Shown: positions 17,216-25,496 of the stretch, one piece after another
How positions within the stretch are numbered: the first letter of the stretch is position 1
Layout: every line of letters begins with the position of its first letter
Source: Conchiformibius kuhniae DSM 17694
GTDB lineage: Bacteria > Pseudomonadota > Gammaproteobacteria > Burkholderiales > Neisseriaceae
Length of the DNA stretch: 64,000 bases
Direction of reading: 5' to 3'
Assembly (NCBI RefSeq): GCF_000428785.1
Contig: NZ_AUAP01000002.1
Location: forward strand, 1-64,000
The notes under the pieces: model-generated
The model's database searches: none
Told to the model about the DNA's origin: nothing
Seen by the model: the letters and a program-made list of their open reading frames with translations, nothing else
Made by a program: the position numbers and the translations under genes

Positions 17216-18988
17216 TCACGCCATTGCGGGCGCGGAAAACGGCGCGAGCCAACGGACGAGCGCGTCGTAGTCGGCGATGCACAACAACGCGGTTTCGGCA
17301 GCCGCGTTTTGCACCGTCAGCTCGGTTTGGTGCAACACCCCGTGCCGGAAAAAATGCAGTGCGTGGCGTTGTCCGGCGGCGGTTTCGGTTTGCGCGGCAA
17401 AATCGGTGCAGGCAAAACCGTCCACCGCGATGATTTCGTCTGCGGGCTTCAACCCCGCGTTTTCCGCCGCGCCGCCGTTGAACACATGGCTCAACACCGC
17501 CCGCCCGTGCTCCTGACGGAAACGGCAGCCCGTATCGGGCGCAGCGCCACTGCCGGCGGGCAAAAGCGCCACCAAAGCACCCGCATGGCTGCGTTTGCGG
17601 GCGCAAAAACACATGTCCACCCCCACCGTTGCCAAACATTCCGCCACAGGCAAATCTTCCGTGCTGTGGACGGCAAGGGCGAAAAAATCGTCCAAATCCA
17701 CCCCGCAGCTTTCGCGCACGCAGCGCTCGAACGCGCCAGCCGTCAAGCCCGCGCCCGTGTCCAACCAGTCCTGATACAGGCTTTGCATCACATGGTCGAG
17801 GCTGTAGGGGCTGTTGGCGCGAATCCGCAAATCCAAACACAGTGCCGCCAACGCGCCTTGCTGATAGTAGCTGGTGATGGCATTGGGGCTGTTTTCGTCC
17901 TGCTTGTAGTATTTGTGCCACGCCGCAAAGCCTGATTCCGCCAAAGTTTGCCGTTTGCGCCCCGGCGTGCGCCACACGCGGGTGATGGTTTGGGCGAGCA
18001 AATCCAAATAGTGTTCGGGCGGAATCACGCCGCTTCTTGCCAGCAGCAAATCGTCGTAGTAAGAGGTGATGCCTTCAAAAATCCACAATTGCGAAGTGTC
18101 GGTTTCCTTGTCCAAATCGTAGGGAGCGAACACGGCGGGTTTGACGGATTTTACGTTCCACGCATGAAAGTATTCGTGCGAAATCAAGCCCAAAAGCTGG
18201 GTGTAAGCGGGGTCGGGCGGGGCATCGCCGATGTGCGGGTCGGGCAGGCCGTCGCGGTCGAAGTGCAGCGCGGTGCTGCTGCGGTGTTCCAAACCGCCGT
18301 AAATGTCTGCGCCGACATGCAGCAAAAACAGGTATTCGTCAAACGGCGCGGGCTGGGGAAACAGGTTTAATGCGGCTTCGCAAATGCGGCGCACGTCGTC
18401 CGTCAGGCGGTCGCGGTCGTAGGCGCGGCGGTGTCCGCCAATCACGATGCGGTGTTCGATGCCGCACACGCTGAATGCCAGCACGTCGTTGTCGGCGCCC
18501 CATTCAATCGGGTGGTCGATGAGTTCGGCATGGCTTGGCGCTTCAAATTGGTGTTCGCCCGTGCGCGGCAGCGTGGTGTGCGCCTGCCACGCCGCAGGCA
18601 TGCCCTGAAACACGACTTGGTGGGTCTCGTCCGTGCGCTCGGGCAGGTACAGAAACAAGCACGCCCCGTCGATAAAGCCCCGTTGCGTGTCCAGCAGCGT
18701 GGCGCGTACCGACAGGTCGTTGGCATACACCGTGTAGCTGATTTGCCATTCGCCGCTTTGTGCGGGCGTTTGCCAAGCGTTTTTCGCCGTTTGGCGCAGC
18801 GCGGCGGGTTCGCCGTTGCAGGTGGCGGCAATGCTCATGATGTGGCGGGAAAAATCGCGAATCATGTAGCTGCCGGGCGTCCAGTTGGCGAGCTTGAGCG
18901 TTTGCGCCTTGGCATCGGCTTGGGAAAAGGTCAGACAAACGTGCCATTGGCGGGCGAGCGTGTCGGGAACAACGGTGTAGCGGAGCAT
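17216..18988 (-). CDS. M61 family metallopeptidase with PDZ domain
   Basis: 590 residues in the glycyl aminopeptidase family. The zinc site HEYFH lies at about residues 271-275 (SHEYFHAWNVKSVKP), preceded by the conserved GGLEH near 231-235 and followed by WIFEGITSYYDDLLL carrying the third ligand Glu. A C-terminal PDZ domain (about 480-570) includes GGAAENAGLKPADEIIAVDG. There is no signal peptide, so it is probably cytoplasmic. ATG 18988 (MLRYTVVP) is preferred; the frame extends 13 codons upstream. It probably leads a minus-strand operon with two unknown membrane proteins. Confidence 0.9.
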   Translation of the reverse strand: MLRYTVVPDTLARQWHVCLTFSQADAKAQTLKLANWTPGSYMIRDFSRHIMSIAATCNGEPAALRQTAKNAWQTPAQSGEWQISYTVYANDLSVRATLLDTQRGFIDGACLFLYLPERTDETHQVVFQGMPAAWQAHTTLPRTGEHQFEAPSHAELIDHPIEWGADNDVLAFSVCGIEHRIVIGGHRRAYDRDRLTDDVRRICEAALNLFPQPAPFDEYLFLLHVGADIYGGLEHRSSTALHFDRDGLPDPHIGDAPPDPAYTQLLGLISHEYFHAWNVKSVKPAVFAPYDLDKETDTSQLWIFEGITSYYDDLLLARSGVIPPEHYLDLLAQTITRVWRTPGRKRQTLAESGFAAWHKYYKQDENSPNAITSYYQQGALAALCLDLRIRANSPYSLDHVMQSLYQDWLDTGAGLTAGAFERCVRESCGVDLDDFFALAVHSTEDLPVAECLATVGVDMCFCARKRSHAGALVALLPAGSGAAPDTGCRFRQEHGRAVLSHVFNGGAAENAGLKPADEIIAVDGFACTDFAAQTETAAGQRHALHFFRHGVLHQTELTVQNAAAETALLCIADYDALVRWLAPFSAPAMA

Positions 18989-19460
18989 GGCTGGGATTCC
19001 TTGTCGGCAGCAGGGGCGGGGCATCATGAACCGGTGCGGCGGTGCGCGGATTGCCGTTGTGTATTGGCGCGTGTTTGTTTGAAAAGCCGCTGTGCAAAGC
19101 CGTTGATGACCCGCCCTGAAAGCTGCCCGATTGTTAAGATTTGTTGGTGCGGGGGCGATGTTTGACTTCAGTCAAGAATGGTGCGGAAATTTCCCGCCAC
19201 CCCCGCCGATGCCGCGTATTTTCGGTGTGAAGGCGCGGGCAAAGGCGGCGTTTTACCATTATTTGTGTTGGTAGGAAAGGGGGTTTTGTTTTAAAATGCC
19301 GTTCAGGTTGTCTTTGCGTGTTTTAACGCAAAGCTGTCGGACAGACACATCGGGGCAGCAAACGGCACGCGTGCCGGCTGCGGCTTGGTGCGTTGGACAA
19401 ACCAAACAAACCAACAAACATCTTAAGAGATTTTAATTGCCATGTTAATGGAGATTGTTC
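18989..19460. other. Divergent intergenic region before the cbb3 operon
   Basis: The region carries an FNR-like palindrome (19162-19175), a weak -10 TATTTT (19217-19222) about 55 bases beyond it, and a leader hairpin CTTTGCGT/ACGCAAAG (19312-19333). GGAG at 19450-19453 precedes the ccoN ATG. No gene is seen. Confidence 0.6.
19162..19175 (+). promoter_or_regulatory. FNR/FixK-type operator upstream of ccoNOQP
   Basis: TTGACTTCAGTCAA is a perfect inverted repeat TTGAC-N4-GTCAA, the form bound by FNR/Anr/FixK regulators. It lies about 60 bases upstream of a TATTTT -10-like element. It suggests that the oxidase is induced by low oxygen, as in other Neisseriaceae. Confidence 0.6.
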
Positions 19461-20900
19461 ATGGAAACGCAAACTTATAACTACAAAGTGGTGCGCCAGT
19501 TCGCCATCATGACGGTAGTTTGGGGCATCGTGGGCATGTTGGTGGGGGTGATTGCCGCCGCCCAACTGCGCTGGCCCGAATTGAACCTGTCGCAAATCGG
19601 ACCTTGGTTCCACTTCGGGCGCATCCGCCCGCTACACACCAATGCGGTGATTTTCGCTTTCGGCGGCTGCGGTTTGTTCGCCACTTCATACTACATCGTC
19701 CAGCGTACCTGCAACGTGCGCCTGTTTGGCGGCAACATTCTGCCCGCCATTACCTTTTGGGGCTGGCAGTTGGTCATCGTGCTGGCGGCAATCACCCTGC
19801 CTTTGGGCTACACGTCGGGCAAGGAATATGCCGAGCTGGAATGGCCGATTGACATTCTGATTGCCGTGATTTGGGTCATTTACGCCATCGTGTTTTTCGG
19901 CACGATTGCCACGCGCAAAATCAAGCACATCTATGTTGCCAACTGGTTTTACGGCGCATTTATCCTTGCCGTTGCCCTGCTGCACATCGTCAACAGCCTT
20001 GCCGTTCCCGCCGGCCCGATGAAATCGTATTCCGTGTATTCGGGCGCGATTGACGCGATGGTGCAGTGGTGGTACGGACACAATGCCGTAGGCTTTTTCC
20101 TGACGGCAGCGTTTTTGGGCATGATGTACTACTTCGTGCCGAAACAGGCAGGCCGTCCCGTGTACTCCTACCGCCTGTCGGTCGTCCACTTCTGGGCATT
20201 GATTTTCACCTATATGTGGGCGGGGCCGCACCACCTGCACTACACCGCGCTGCCCGACTGGACGCAGTCTTTGGGCATGGTGTTGTCGCTGATTCTGTTT
20301 GCGCCGTCTTGGGGCGGCATGATTAACGGCATCATGACCCTTTCGGGCGCGTGGAGCAAACTGCGTACCGACCCGATTTTGAAATTCTTGGTGGTGTCGC
20401 TGTCGTTCTACGGCATGTCCACCTTTGAAGGCCCGATGATGTCCATCAAAACCGTCAACGCCTTGAGCCACTACACCGATTGGACGGTCGGACACGTCCA
20501 CTCCGGCGCATTGGGCTGGGTGGGTTTCGTCACCATCGGCTCGATTTACTACCTGATTCCGCGCCTGTTCGGCCGCCGCGAAATGTACAGCGTGAAGCTG
20601 ATTGACGCACACTTTTGGATTGCCACCATCGGCGTGGTGCTGTACATCACCTCCATGTGGATTTCGGGCGTAATGCAAGGCTCGATGTGGAGCCAGCTTA
20701 ATCCCGACGGCACCCTGACTTACTCTTTTGTCCAGTCTGTCAGCGCGTCCATGCCGTATTATGCCATTCGCGCATTGGGCGGTTTGCTGTATCTGAGCGG
20801 CATGTTCCTGATGGCATACAACGTGTACCGCACCATTGCGGCGGGCAAACCCGTTGATGCGCAAATTCCTGCGGTTACGCCGATTCAACACCACCACTAA
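19461..20900 (+). CDS. ccoN: cbb3-type cytochrome c oxidase subunit I
   Basis: The 479-residue catalytic subunit, a membrane protein of about 12 helices holding haem b and the b3-CuB centre. The histidine ligands appear in context: [11 protein letters not shown] (haem b), the [12 protein letters not shown] segment (CuB His and cross-linked Tyr region), [10 protein letters not shown] (CuB HH) and [16 protein letters not shown] (haem ligands). The oxidase reduces oxygen with high affinity at the inner membrane. I chose ATG 19461 because GGAG lies seven bases upstream; a TTG at 19455 is also in frame. Confidence 0.97.
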   Translation: METQTYNYKVVRQFAIMTVVWGIVGMLVGVIAAAQLRWPELNLSQIGPWFHFGRIRPLHTNAVIFAFGGCGLFATSYYIVQRTCNVRLFGGNILPAITFWGWQLVIVLAAITLPLGYTSGKEYAELEWPIDILIAVIWVIYAIVFFGTIATRKIKHIYVANWFYGAFILAVALLHIVNSLAVPAGPMKSYSVYSGAIDAMVQWWYGHNAVGFFLTAAFLGMMYYFVPKQAGRPVYSYRLSVVHFWALIFTYMWAGPHHLHYTALPDWTQSLGMVLSLILFAPSWGGMINGIMTLSGAWSKLRTDPILKFLVVSLSFYGMSTFEGPMMSIKTVNALSHYTDWTVGHVHSGALGWVGFVTIGSIYYLIPRLFGRREMYSVKLIDAHFWIATIGVVLYITSMWISGVMQGSMWSQLNPDGTLTYSFVQSVSASMPYYAIRALGGLLYLSGMFLMAYNVYRTIAAGKPVDAQIPAVTPIQHHH

Positions 20901-20928
20901 AAAGCACCAGAAAGAGTAGGCTAGTAAA

Positions 20929-21540
20929 ATGAAATTACAAGCATTGGTTGAAGAAAAGGTCGGTTTTCTGATTGCCTTCGTATTGGTGGTCATCAGTGTC
21001 GGTCTGCTGATTGAAGTCGTGCCTTTGTTCTTTACCAAAGAGGTAACCACACCCGCCAAAAACGTCAAGCCCTACAATGCTTTGCAGGTTGCGGGGCGCG
21101 ACATTTACATTCGTGAGGGCTGCTACAACTGCCACTCGCAGATGATTCGTCCTTTCCGTGCCGAAACCGAGCGTTACGGTCATTATTCCGTTGCCGGCGA
21201 ATCGGTGTACGACTACCCCTTCCAATGGGGTTCGAAGCGCACCGGCCCCGACTTGGCGCGGGTGGGCGGGCGTTATTCGGACGAATGGCACCGCATCCAC
21301 CTGATTAACCCGCGTGATGTCGTGCCGGAATCCAATATGCCCGCCTTCCCTTGGCTGGCGCGCAACAAGGTCGACCCCGAGCAGGTGGTGCGCCACATGA
21401 AGGCACTGCGTGCGGTGGGCGTGCCTTATACCGATGAGGAGCTTGCCAAAGCCCCCGAAATGCTGGAAGAAAAATCCGAGCTGGACGCGGTGGTCGCCTA
21501 TTTGCAAGGCTTGGGCTTGGCATTGAAAAACACAAGGTAA
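20929..21540 (+). CDS. ccoO: cbb3-type cytochrome c oxidase subunit II
   Basis: A 203-residue monohaem subunit anchored by one N-terminal helix (about 11-33). The haem site CYNCH is at about residues 65-69 ([15 protein letters not shown]), and the axial Met lies in [10 protein letters not shown]. It passes electrons from CcoP to CcoN. It is 28 bp after ccoN and 6 bp before ccoQ. Confidence 0.96.
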   Translation: MKLQALVEEKVGFLIAFVLVVISVGLLIEVVPLFFTKEVTTPAKNVKPYNALQVAGRDIYIREGCYNCHSQMIRPFRAETERYGHYSVAGESVYDYPFQWGSKRTGPDLARVGGRYSDEWHRIHLINPRDVVPESNMPAFPWLARNKVDPEQVVRHMKALRAVGVPYTDEELAKAPEMLEEKSELDAVVAYLQGLGLALKNTR

Positions 21541-21546
21541 TCAATT

Positions 21547-21735
21547 ATGGATTTGAATTCGGCAAGAAGCCTGTTTACCCTGCTGGTGTTTGTGAGTTTC
21601 GCGCTGGTGTTGTACATCGTGCTGAACAAGCGCAACAAAAGCGGTTATGAAGACGCGGCGCAAAGTATTGTGGACGACCCCGATACCCCCGATGCGCCCC
21701 CTGCCGGTTCAAACCGTAACCACGGAGCAAAATAA
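21547..21735 (+). CDS. ccoQ: cbb3-type cytochrome c oxidase small subunit CcoQ/FixQ
   Basis: 62 residues: one membrane helix (about 9-27, LFTLLVFVSFALVLYIVL), then NKRNKSGYEDAAQSIVDDPD. This is the FixQ pattern, a stabilising subunit. Its TAA overlaps the ccoP ATG by one base. Confidence 0.92.
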   Translation: MDLNSARSLFTLLVFVSFALVLYIVLNKRNKSGYEDAAQSIVDDPDTPDAPPAGSNRNHGAK

Positions 21736-23174
21736 TGGAAGAATCACAATTCACGAGCGGTTTTTGGCATTGGTATATCGTTGTTATCGTTGTCGCGTCT
21801 TTTGTTTATGTCGCATGGGTGTTGTTGTCGCAAAACAAGGTCAAGCCTTTGCCCAAAGGTGAGGAGGTGAAAACCACCGGCCATTCTTGGGACGGGATTG
21901 AGGAGTACGACAACGGTTTGCCGCGTTGGTGGTTTTGGATGTTTATCATGACCATTGTGTTCGGCATCGGCTATTTGGCGATTTATCCGGGCTTGGGCGA
22001 TTATCGCGGCATCGGCTTTAACGGCAAGCATTGGACGAGCAAAAGCCAATACGAGCAGGAAATGGCGGACGGCGAAAAGGACACCGCCGCGCTGTATGCC
22101 AAATATGCGGCAATGAAGCCCGAAGAAGTCGCCAAGCACGATGAGGCGATGAAAATCGGTCAAAATCTGTTCAACACCTACTGTATCCAGTGCCACGGTT
22201 CGGACGCGCAAGGTTCGCGGGGCTTCCCGAACCTGACCGATGCCGACTGGCTCTACGGCGGTACGCCCGACAAAATCCACGAAAGCATCGCCAAAGGGCG
22301 TGTGGGGGTGATGGCGCCTTGGGGCCCCGTGTTGGGCGAAGAACGGGTGAAAGATGCGGCAAACTATGTGTTGTCGCTGTCCGGCCGCGAGCATAATGAA
22401 GACCGTGCCGTGCGCGGCAAGGAAGTGTTTGCCGCCAACTGCGCGGTGTGCCATGGCGAAAACGGTGCGGGCAATCAGGGCATGGCGCCGAATCTGACCG
22501 ATGACGTGTGGCTGTGGGGCGGCAGCGAAAAAGCGATTATCGAAACGATTACCGGCGGACGCCACAACCAAATGCCCGCTTGGGAAGGCTTTTTGAGTAA
22601 GGACAAAATCCACATGCTGACGGCGTTCGTGTGGGGCAAGTCGCACCCTGACGGCAAGGCTCTGCCCACCGATTCGCAAAATGCGGTCGGCGGCAAAACG
22701 CCCGCCGCCGCGCTCGATGCGCCTGCCAAACCCGCTTCCGTTGCTGCTTCCGTTGTTGCCGCCGCGCCCGCCGCATCTGCGCCCGCCGCCGCCTCCGCCG
22801 CAACGGCTGCCGCCGCGTCTGCTGCCGCACCCGCCGCCGACAAAGCCGAAGTGAAGTTGGAAAACGGCGTGCTGAAGTTCTACTTTGCCACCGCGAAAAG
22901 CGATGTCGCGCCCGAAGCCGCGCAAGTGGCTGCCGAAGCGGTGAAAGCCGCCAAAGCGGGCAAAAAACTGGTGTTGAGCGGCTTTGCCGACAGCACCGGC
23001 AATGCGGCGGCGAACGAGCGTTTGTCCAAACGTCGTGCCGAAGCGGTGCAAGCGTTTTTGGTTCAGCAGGGCGTGAAAATCGAAAACATCGAATTGCGCA
23101 AGCCCGAAAGCACGATGGGGGGCAAAGGCGACAATGCCGAAGGCCGCCGCGTGGAAGTGAAAATCGAAGGCTGA
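21735..23174 (+). CDS. ccoP: cbb3-type cytochrome c oxidase subunit III with C-terminal OmpA-like domain
   Basis: 479 residues. Two membrane helices (about 13-31 and 66-84) precede two c-type haem domains with CIQCH at 150-154 and CAVCH at 236-240 and Met ligands in GVMAPWG and NQMPAWEG. Typical CcoP stops near residue 300. Here an Ala/Pro linker (about 322-370) leads to an OmpA-like domain (about 378-479). That domain includes YFATAKSDVAP, LSGFADSTGNAAANERLS and KRRAEAV; Asp419 and Arg434 sit where OmpA binds diaminopimelate. Gonococcal CcoP has a third haem domain at this place instead. The domain would face the periplasm. Confidence 0.93.
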   Translation: MEESQFTSGFWHWYIVVIVVASFVYVAWVLLSQNKVKPLPKGEEVKTTGHSWDGIEEYDNGLPRWWFWMFIMTIVFGIGYLAIYPGLGDYRGIGFNGKHWTSKSQYEQEMADGEKDTAALYAKYAAMKPEEVAKHDEAMKIGQNLFNTYCIQCHGSDAQGSRGFPNLTDADWLYGGTPDKIHESIAKGRVGVMAPWGPVLGEERVKDAANYVLSLSGREHNEDRAVRGKEVFAANCAVCHGENGAGNQGMAPNLTDDVWLWGGSEKAIIETITGGRHNQMPAWEGFLSKDKIHMLTAFVWGKSHPDGKALPTDSQNAVGGKTPAAALDAPAKPASVAASVVAAAPAASAPAAASAATAAAASAAAPAADKAEVKLENGVLKFYFATAKSDVAPEAAQVAAEAVKAAKAGKKLVLSGFADSTGNAAANERLSKRRAEAVQAFLVQQGVKIENIELRKPESTMGGKGDNAEGRRVEVKIEG

Positions 23175-23197
23175 CACGCCCCATACCAACCGCAACA

Positions 23198-23229
23198 AGC
23201 GGAATCCCGAGCGGATTCCGCTTTTTTTG
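23198..23229 (+). terminator. Terminator of ccoNOQP
   Basis: AGCGGAATC (23198-23206) pairs with GATTCCGCT (23214-23222), followed by a run of seven T. Confidence 0.92.
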
Positions 23230-23285
23230 TACCCGAGCAAGTGCGGACAGTGCACCACAAACGGCTTTACCTTTTTTCACCAATC

Positions 23286-23315
23286 TTGACGGAAGCCGCC
23301 CAAGTGCGGTTAAAT
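23286..23315 (+). promoter_or_regulatory. Predicted sigma-70 promoter of putP
   Basis: TTGACG (23286-23291), 18 bases, then TTAAAT (23310-23315). The leader to the putP start would be about 145 bases. Confidence 0.5.
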
Positions 23316-23466
23316 GGCGCGTTCCGTTCCGGCTTGGGAACGCATAACGGTGCGGTTTTGCTCCGCGCATTCAGGTTGCAATGCTTTAACCTGCCATACG
23401 GCAACAGTTTGCCCCGTATGCCACACAAACCATTGCAACCACAACACACATCAAAAGGATAAGTTT

Positions 23467-24957
23467 ATGAATCCGATGTACATTACCTTCGGCATCTACC
23501 TGATTGCGGTGCTGCTGATTGGTTTGGCGGCGTATTTTTCCACGCGCAATTTTGACGACTACATATTGGGCGGGCGCAGCTTGGGCAGCTTTGTTACCGC
23601 GATGTCGGCAGGTGCGTCCGACATGTCGGGCTGGCTGCTGATGGGCTTGCCCGGCGCGGTGTATTTGTCGGGCATGAGCGAATCGTGGATTGCCATCGGC
23701 TTGGTGGTGGGCGCATATTTCAACTGGCGTTTGGTGGCGGGGCGTTTGCGCGTGCATACCGAGTTTAACAACAATGCCTTGACTTTGCCCGATTATTTTT
23801 ACCACCGTTTCGGTGCGCAAGGGCAGGCGATGAAGGTGATTTCCGCCGCCATCATTCTGTTTTTCTTTACCATTTATTGCGCTTCCGGCATTGTGGCGGG
23901 GGCGCGGCTGTTCCAAAGCCTGTTTGACATCAGCTACACCCAAGCGATGTGGCTGGGGGCGGGCGCAACCATCGCCTACACCTTTATCGGCGGCTTTTTG
24001 GCGGTGAGCTGGACGGACACCATTCAAGCCACCTTGATGATTTTTGCCTTGATTCTCACGCCGATTATGGTGTATCTGGCATTGGGCGGTGCAGACGAAA
24101 TGAGCGCCGCGATTCAGGCAGCCGCGCAAAGCACCGGCAAAAAATACGGCAGCCTGATGGCAGGCACCACCTTTATCGGCATCGTCTCCACCGCCGCGTG
24201 GGGCTTGGGCTATTTCGGGCAACCGCATATTTTGGCGCGGTTTATGGCGGCGGAAAGCGTGAAATCGTTGGACAACGCCCGCCGCATCGGCATGACGTGG
24301 ATGGTATTGTGCTTGGCGGGTGCGGTGGCGGTGGGCTACTTCGGCATCGCCTACTTCGGCAAAAATACGGCAGACGCGGCGGTCATGGGCGACAACCCCG
24401 AACGCATCTTTATCGCGCTGACCACCCTGCTGTTCAACCCGTGGATTGCGGGCGTGATTTTGTCGGCGATTTTGGCGGCGGTGATGTCCACCCTGTCGTG
24501 CCAACTGCTGGTGTGTTCCAGCGCGATTACCGAAGACTTTTACAAAGGTTTTTTGCGCCCGAATGCCCCGCAAAACGAATTGGTATGGGTGGGGCGCGTG
24601 ATGGTGCTGGCAGTGGCGGTGATTGCGATTTTGATTGCCGCCGACCCCGAAAGCAAAGTGCTGGGCTTGGTGTCCTACGCTTGGGCGGGCTTCGGTGCGG
24701 CGTTCGGGCCTGTCGTCATCTTGTCGCTGTTTTGGAAACGCATGACTTCCGCCGGTGCCTTGGCGGGCATGATTGCGGGCGCGGCGGTGGTGGTGGCGTG
24801 GAAGCCGCTTACCGGCAGCAGCCTGTATGAAATCGTGCCGGGCTTTATCGTGTGCGCTTTGACGGTGGTGGGCGTGTCGCTGGCGGGCAAAGCGCCGGTA
24901 AAAGAAGTGCAGCAGCGTTTTGAGCAGGCAGATGCCGCGTTTAAAAAAGCCGCTTAA
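23467..24957 (+). CDS. putP: Sodium/proline symporter
   Basis: A 496-residue SSS-family transporter with about 13 helices. Family motifs are visible: DDYILGGRSLGSFVTAMSAGASDMSGWLLMGLPGAVYLSG near residues 28-68, and the GWGLGYFGQPHILARFMAAES-type segment near 240. It imports proline with Na+. AAAAGGATAAG precedes ATG 23467; the frame runs 51 codons further upstream without support. The stop codon TAA coincides with the TA target of a 195-bp element, whose first base supplies the last A. Confidence 0.95.
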   Translation: MNPMYITFGIYLIAVLLIGLAAYFSTRNFDDYILGGRSLGSFVTAMSAGASDMSGWLLMGLPGAVYLSGMSESWIAIGLVVGAYFNWRLVAGRLRVHTEFNNNALTLPDYFYHRFGAQGQAMKVISAAIILFFFTIYCASGIVAGARLFQSLFDISYTQAMWLGAGATIAYTFIGGFLAVSWTDTIQATLMIFALILTPIMVYLALGGADEMSAAIQAAAQSTGKKYGSLMAGTTFIGIVSTAAWGLGYFGQPHILARFMAAESVKSLDNARRIGMTWMVLCLAGAVAVGYFGIAYFGKNTADAAVMGDNPERIFIALTTLLFNPWIAGVILSAILAAVMSTLSCQLLVCSSAITEDFYKGFLRPNAPQNELVWVGRVMVLAVAVIAILIAADPESKVLGLVSYAWAGFGAAFGPVVILSLFWKRMTSAGALAGMIAGAAVVVAWKPLTGSSLYEIVPGFIVCALTVVGVSLAGKAPVKEVQQRFEQADAAFKKAA

Positions 24958-25151
24958 GGTTGTCATCGATTGACCGAAAAAACACGGCATCGTCATTCCT
25001 GTGCAGGCGGGAATCCACATCGAAGCACAATAAACTGTGATAAAACATCGTTTGCCAAGCATCGTGCAGTGGATTCCCACATTCGCGGGAATGACGGAAT
25101 GTTTTATATTGTACTGATTTTTATTGGAAAAATTTAAATGATGGCACGCCC
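24957..25151 (+). repeat. 195-bp MITE-like element abutting the putP stop
   Basis: The left end AGGTTGTCATCGATTGAC is diverged and the right end TTTAAATGATGGCACGCCC is intact. TA is at 24955-24956 and 25152-25153. Two dRS3 units lie inside. Its length is identical to the copy at 3903-4097. Confidence 0.75.
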
Positions 25152-25180
25152 TAAGGCGCATCATCAATTGACAACAAGCC

Positions 25181-25216
25181 CAATGCGCCGTGTTCCGCCG
25201 GAAACGGCGCATTGTT
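25181..25216 (+). terminator. Probable putP terminator beyond the inserted element
   Basis: CAATGCGCCGT pairs with ACGGCGCATTG around GTTCCGCCGGAA; the T-tract is weak. It may be the original putP terminator, displaced by the element. Confidence 0.45.
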
Positions 25217-25242
25217 GCGTTGTGCCGTGCTGTTGGGATTGG

Positions 25243-25420
25243 GGGCGTGGCATCATTAAATAGCCGTCATTCCCGAGCAGACGGGAATCCAAAACAAATT
25301 TAAAAAAGCGTTGATGAAACATCGCTTGCCAAGCATCGTGCAGTGGCTTCCCACCTGCGCGGGAATGACGGTGTTTTCCTATTTTATTGATTTTTATCTT
25401 AAAAATTTAATCGTGCCGTT
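25243..25420 (+). repeat. Second, degenerate dRS3-containing element
   Basis: The left end GGGCGTGGCATCATTAAA is clear. Two dRS3-like palindromes follow. The right end (TTTAATCGTGCCG) has decayed. It lies 76 bp before znuD and may be transcribed as part of its upstream region. Confidence 0.65.
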
Positions 25421-25467
25421 ATACTTTACGCAATCTTGCCGAAAAACGGGCTTTGTTTTACAATTAA

Positions 25468-25483
25468 GTATTATGGTATAACA
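25468..25483 (+). promoter_or_regulatory. Zur/Fur-like operator before znuD
   Basis: GTATTATGGTATAACA reads TGTTATACCATAATAC on the other strand, close to the neisserial Zur pattern TGTTAT-N-ATAACA. It overlaps -10-like elements 14-29 bases before the start, so a bound repressor would block transcription. Confidence 0.6.
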
Positions 25484-25496
25484 TATTAAAACAACC

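Noticed and set aside
24990..25370. Spaced palindromes resembling a CRISPR array
   Set aside because: The palindromes are dRS3 repeats inside two mobile-like elements; spacing is irregular and no cas gene is nearby.
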